Below, piece by piece: positions 61,521-64,000 of a stretch of DNA of 64,000 nucleotides (its first letter is position 1; each line of letters begins with the position of its first letter). The DNA comes from Desulfovibrio intestinalis (GTDB lineage Bacteria; Desulfobacterota; Desulfovibrionia; Desulfovibrionales; Desulfovibrionaceae), in contig NZ_JACHGO010000010.1 in NCBI RefSeq assembly GCF_014202345.1, positions 1-64,000 on the forward strand, written 5' to 3'. Both the position numbers and the translations under genes were made by a program. The notes below the pieces were generated by a model. That model was not told the DNA's origin, ran no database searches, and worked only from the letters and a program-made list of their open reading frames with translations.

Positions 61521-61888
61521 ATGCGCGGAAACAACATGCGGTTACCCATGACGCTTGCCTTACTGCCCTTGGCACGCATCGGGTGTGAACGAAAAGGAAA
61601 AGACCAAGACCGGGGATTGGTAGATGGAGCAGGAGACGGCAATGAAGCGGAAGCGGCCTTTGAGACCTCGCTGAAGGAGTGCCGGAAGAATCCCGCGAGT
61701 TGGGGAATACGCCCAATTGCCAAAATGCGGAGATGGCGAATCTCAAGATTTTTGCGACGAAGCCAGCATCTACCTATACGATAATTCAGGGCTCCACTTG
61801 GCGATCAAGTGGAGCCCTGAATTATATCCATGTTACACAATTCCCGCAGTGTCCTTCATTGCTGAAAACCGGAGTTGATCATATATAA
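61521..61888 (+). pseudogene. Frameshifted entry-exclusion (EexN-like) lipoprotein gene
   Basis: ATG 61521 has AAAAGGA upstream and starts a signal-like segment, MRLPMTLALLPLARIGC, ending in a possible lipobox Cys. The frame continues to KECRKNP and then turns to non-family sequence. The +1 alternative frame goes on RELGNTPNCQNAEMANLK. Joined, the two give KECRKNPRELGNTPNCQNA, the conserved core of EexN/TrbK-type lipoproteins that block redundant conjugation. Loss of one C in the run near 61692-61694 explains the break. The restored frame then runs into the 3' end of the opposite gene, so the C-terminus is also unreliable. A relic of a conjugative element. Confidence 0.5.
61781..61825. terminator. 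Terminator of the zinc-ribbon protein gene
   Basis: Perfect 20-base arms (ATAATTCAGGGCTCCACTTG at 61781-61800 and its complement at 61806-61825) around a five-base loop, eight bases past the stop at 61833. Confidence 0.85.
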
Positions 61889-63074
61889 AAATGTCAATTG
61901 CCGAAACAGTCATGCATGATATAAAGAGTTCAACGCAGCATGTTATGTATTCAGAATATGAAATGGTTTCACTCTTATTAGCTTTAGGACTGTATGAAAT
62001 TTGATTATGTTCATGGTTAAACACAAAAGTCCCATGATGCGATCCATTTCTTATTTTAGGTATATGGTATTTCATTAAATCACTAAACTCAGGAATATCG
62101 CTAAAACATTTACCCTTTCCACTTTTATCGATCTCTATGTACTTTGCGAGAGTAAGGTTTTCGAATGTATCGAATTTTCTTTTCTTCATGATATTGCTAA
62201 TACATGCGAGTGTTAAAACGTTTGAGCCAAGACACTCATAGGCGTCTCCATAAATTTTTTTTGTTTTCTCAAAATTGATAGATGCAATGGCAAAATTAGA
62301 TGGCAATGATTCACCTTTTTTTAAACTCCAGAGCACGCTATTAAACTCATTATAGTTGATAAATAAATCTCGAGCTATGCCATGCGCTCGGAGCATATTT
62401 TTATGAAATATTTCGCGTGCATGGTATTTACAGAAAGAGTTAAACAACTCTTTATCACTATTTTCATATTCATCAAAAATTTTTTCTATGATCTCTTCAG
62501 CGCGGTTAGCCCTTATTGGGGCCAATGCTCTCATTATAAATGAGTAAATAATCTCACACGCTGTTAAATTTGGCCTGTAATCGTGAATTGAATCCTTATT
62601 ATCAATAATGAATTTTTTTACTTGTGCATCCTTGTTTTTTGCAAATAATGACCATATCTTGCCAATAATTCCCCACTCCTGATGTGTAAGGAATATTTTT
62701 TCCCAATTTTTTTTAGCATCTGAATAGTCTTCTTTTGAAACATCACTGGGCAATTGATTCAACTTTTCCTGCATTTTTGACATATAAAGAATAGATGGAG
62801 AAATAAGATCTACATGAAGTAACTCTTCTGAAAAGACAATCTCTGGGTGGAGATTTATTATTGTTCCAAGCGTTTCATCTGATAGAATGCAGTTTTCAAT
62901 AATTTTAAACTGCCAACCGGCATTTTTTTGGTCGAGATCAAGGCCAATTGTAATAGTTTCTCCGCAGTTTGAACATGCAAAGGAATGCTCCTGGTATGAC
63001 GAATGCCCAACACTGATGCGTAGTATGTATATTTCATTGCATGTTGAGCAGGTAACGCCCTGTCTTAATATCAT
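61833..63074 (-). CDS. Unknown zinc-ribbon protein with a HEPN-like Rx4H motif
   Basis: 413 residues, not recognised as a named family. The N-terminus has a zinc-ribbon pattern, C9-x2-C12 and C34-x2-C37, with beta-strand-like sequence between. The rest is mostly helical. Near the C-terminus is KIRNGSHHGTF: R342-N-G-S-H-H347 fits the R(N)x3-4H motif of HEPN ribonucleases and is preceded by a helical stretch. Base composition is far more A+T-rich than anything else in the window, indicating recent transfer. It is alone between two tRNA-fMet remnants with its own terminator. A role in defence or toxicity is plausible for a HEPN protein in such a place, but is inference. Confidence 0.6.
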   Translation of the reverse strand: MILRQGVTCSTCNEIYILRISVGHSSYQEHSFACSNCGETITIGLDLDQKNAGWQFKIIENCILSDETLGTIINLHPEIVFSEELLHVDLISPSILYMSKMQEKLNQLPSDVSKEDYSDAKKNWEKIFLTHQEWGIIGKIWSLFAKNKDAQVKKFIIDNKDSIHDYRPNLTACEIIYSFIMRALAPIRANRAEEIIEKIFDEYENSDKELFNSFCKYHAREIFHKNMLRAHGIARDLFINYNEFNSVLWSLKKGESLPSNFAIASINFEKTKKIYGDAYECLGSNVLTLACISNIMKKRKFDTFENLTLAKYIEIDKSGKGKCFSDIPEFSDLMKYHIPKIRNGSHHGTFVFNHEHNQISYSPKANKSETISYSEYITCCVELFISCMTVSAIDIFIYDQLRFSAMKDTAGIV

Positions 63075-63127
63075 GGGAGCCTCGCAAAATTTTTTGCAAT
63101 GGTGGGAATGAAATCAACTCACGAAAA

Positions 63128-63158
63128 AAGCCCTTACGGCTCGTCTCCGTAAGGGCTT
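63128..63158. terminator. Terminator beside the right tRNA-fMet fragment
   Basis: AAGCCCTTACGG and CCGTAAGGGCTT arms around CTCGTCT, with TTTTTT on the minus strand just beyond (63124-63129). This is the natural terminator of the leftward tRNA, duplicated in decayed form at 61173. Confidence 0.85.
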
Positions 63159-63166
63159 GAAAAATC

Positions 63167-63211
<45 letters not shown>

Positions 63212-63331
63212 TACGAAGGTGTAGCATGAATCCATATGAATACATATATCGTTTTTACATGTAACACGTTGTTATGAAAAAATATTGATTCTATTTCTTG
63301 ATACCTTTTAATATGCGTTAGTATTGTCTGT

Positions 63332-63382
63332 GTTGGAAATATGGTTGGAAAATGTTAAGGGGTGTTGGAAGCTGAGTTGGAA
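63332..63382. repeat. Four direct GTTGGAA repeats upstream of the integrase gene
   Basis: GTTGGAA occurs at 63332, 63344, 63364 and 63376: two pairs, each with a 12-base period, 20 bases between pairs. Position between the att core and the int gene suits arm-type sites for the recombinase or for a regulatory excisionase. Confidence 0.55.
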
Positions 63383-63447
63383 AAATGATTTACTTGGGTT
63401 TTACCTAGTGCTCACCCTCTCTCGATGAGCCGTAGGAGAAGCTACTG

Positions 63448-64000
63448 ATGGCTGCATCAAAACGAAATGGTACAAAATATCCTGGGATTTTTTATCGAGA
63501 AGTAAAGCGTGTTGGCGGGCCCGGCGTTGAAAAGGTTTACTACGCTGTATATCGGCGCGATGGAAAACTAATTGAAACAAAGGTAGGTCGCCAGTATGCA
63601 GACGATATGACCCCTGCACGTGCAGCGGGTATCAGAGCAGAACTTCTAGAGGGTAAACGTCTATCTAGAAAAGAAGTCCGAGACGTTGCCAAAGCCGAAG
63701 CATCTCGGGAGGTGTGGACAATCGAGTCTTTATGGAAAGAATATAAGTGTCGTAATCCTGGCCTTAAGGGCATAGTTACAGACCAAAATCGATTTCAACT
63801 TCACTTGTCCTCTGTGGCAGCTTTGCAGCCACAGGAAATATCTTCTACTGTGGTGGACAATATTCGGTTGGGATTAACGCAGCGTGGCCGCAAGCCAGGA
63901 ACAGTCAGAAATGTTATCGAACTGCTGCGCCGAATTATTTCATTTGGGGTGAAGAAAGGATTAGTCGCGCCAGATCTGGTAAAAGTTCACTTTGAGATGC
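63448..64000 (+). CDS. Tyrosine recombinase / phage-type integrase, 5' part
   Basis: The frame is open from ATG 63448 (AGGAG upstream) to the window end, 184 codons. It starts MAASKRNGTKYPGIFYREVK, continues with VYYAVYRRDGKLIETKVGRQ (an arm-binding, AP2-like N-terminal domain) and then a SAM-like core-binding domain (EYKCRNPGLKGIVTDQNRF to RNVIELLRRIISFGVKKGLV). The catalytic domain with the R-H-R-Y residues would lie beyond the window. Position next to a tRNA-fMet 3' fragment identifies it as the integrase of the element inserted there, which extends to the right. Confidence 0.85.
   Translation, partial: MAASKRNGTKYPGIFYREVKRVGGPGVEKVYYAVYRRDGKLIETKVGRQYADDMTPARAAGIRAELLEGKRLSRKEVRDVAKAEASREVWTIESLWKEYKCRNPGLKGIVTDQNRFQLHLSSVAALQPQEISSTVVDNIRLGLTQRGRKPGTVRNVIELLRRIISFGVKKGLVAPDLVKVHFEM

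Noticed and set aside
61430..61723. 97-codon leftward ORF in the island
   Set aside because: The plus strand here has a lipoprotein-like signal and the EexN core with a ribosome-binding site; the minus frame has neither.

Overview
The window reads as chromosome of a sulfate-reducing deltaproteobacterium of the Desulfovibrio type. The main evidence is the cytochrome c maturation (ccm) operon: its CcmE carries a CPSKY (CxxxY) haem-attachment motif instead of the usual His, and no ccmG or ccmH is present. A DhnA-type aldolase of the alternative (ADTH) entry to the shikimate pathway agrees with this. Most genes are G+C-rich. The last 3 kb is much richer in A+T and has the marks of a mobile-element insertion site. 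The genus assignment is an inference.

Layout. 1-2.1 kb: the start of an unidentified leftward gene, a cardiolipin synthase and a dispersed repeat. 2.1-8.6 kb: an 1873-residue membrane protein built like a hybrid histidine kinase but without recognisable phospho-acceptor residues, plus a TPR protein. 9.3-15.1 kb: the ccm operon (ccmE, F, A, B, C, D and a TPR protein). 15.6-16.7 kb: a flavodoxin-fold oxidoreductase divergent from an HxlR regulator. 16.9-20.1 kb: exopolyphosphatase and polyphosphate kinase. 20.5-22.3 kb: exbB-exbD-tonB. 22.6-24.9 kb: a heavy-metal P-type ATPase and a CsoR-type repressor, each with a TACCCC/GGGGTA operator. 25.2-60.7 kb: a large siderophore locus. 60.7-64 kb: decayed tRNA-fMet 3' ends, a broken entry-exclusion-like gene, an unknown zinc-ribbon protein and a tyrosine recombinase that runs off the end.

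The siderophore locus is the centrepiece. pchB and pchA make salicylate from chorismate, and the ADTH-synthase-like aldolase beside them may feed chorismate synthesis. A salicylate-AMP ligase (59058-60671) loads an aryl carrier domain at the N-terminus of a 2236-residue NRPS (ArCP-Cy-A-PCP-Cy-A-PCP). A separate PKS (KS-AT-KR-ACP) follows, then a Cy-A-PCP NRPS and a terminal Cy-A(MT)-PCP-TE NRPS. All four A domains have the motif set of cysteine activators, and all four condensation domains have the DxxxxD cyclisation motif. The prediction is a salicyl-capped compound with up to four thiazoline-type rings and one reduced ketide: a yersiniabactin-like front with a pyochelin-like end. Support genes are a TonB-dependent receptor, an editing thioesterase, a saccharopine-dehydrogenase-like reductase, an Sfp-type phosphopantetheinyl transferase, two ABC half-transporters of the YbtP/YbtQ kind and a hexapeptide acetyltransferase.

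Three things stand out. The PKS acyltransferase domain has lost its catalytic Ser and His and roughly 80 residues. The terminal thioesterase has Cys in place of the nucleophile Ser. One 21-bp motif (core near TGAAAAAGAAATT) lies upstream of exbB, pchB, the ABC pair, the second NRPS and the AMP ligase, so it probably marks a single iron regulon. The locus adjoins a tRNA-fMet remnant, so it may itself have been acquired laterally.
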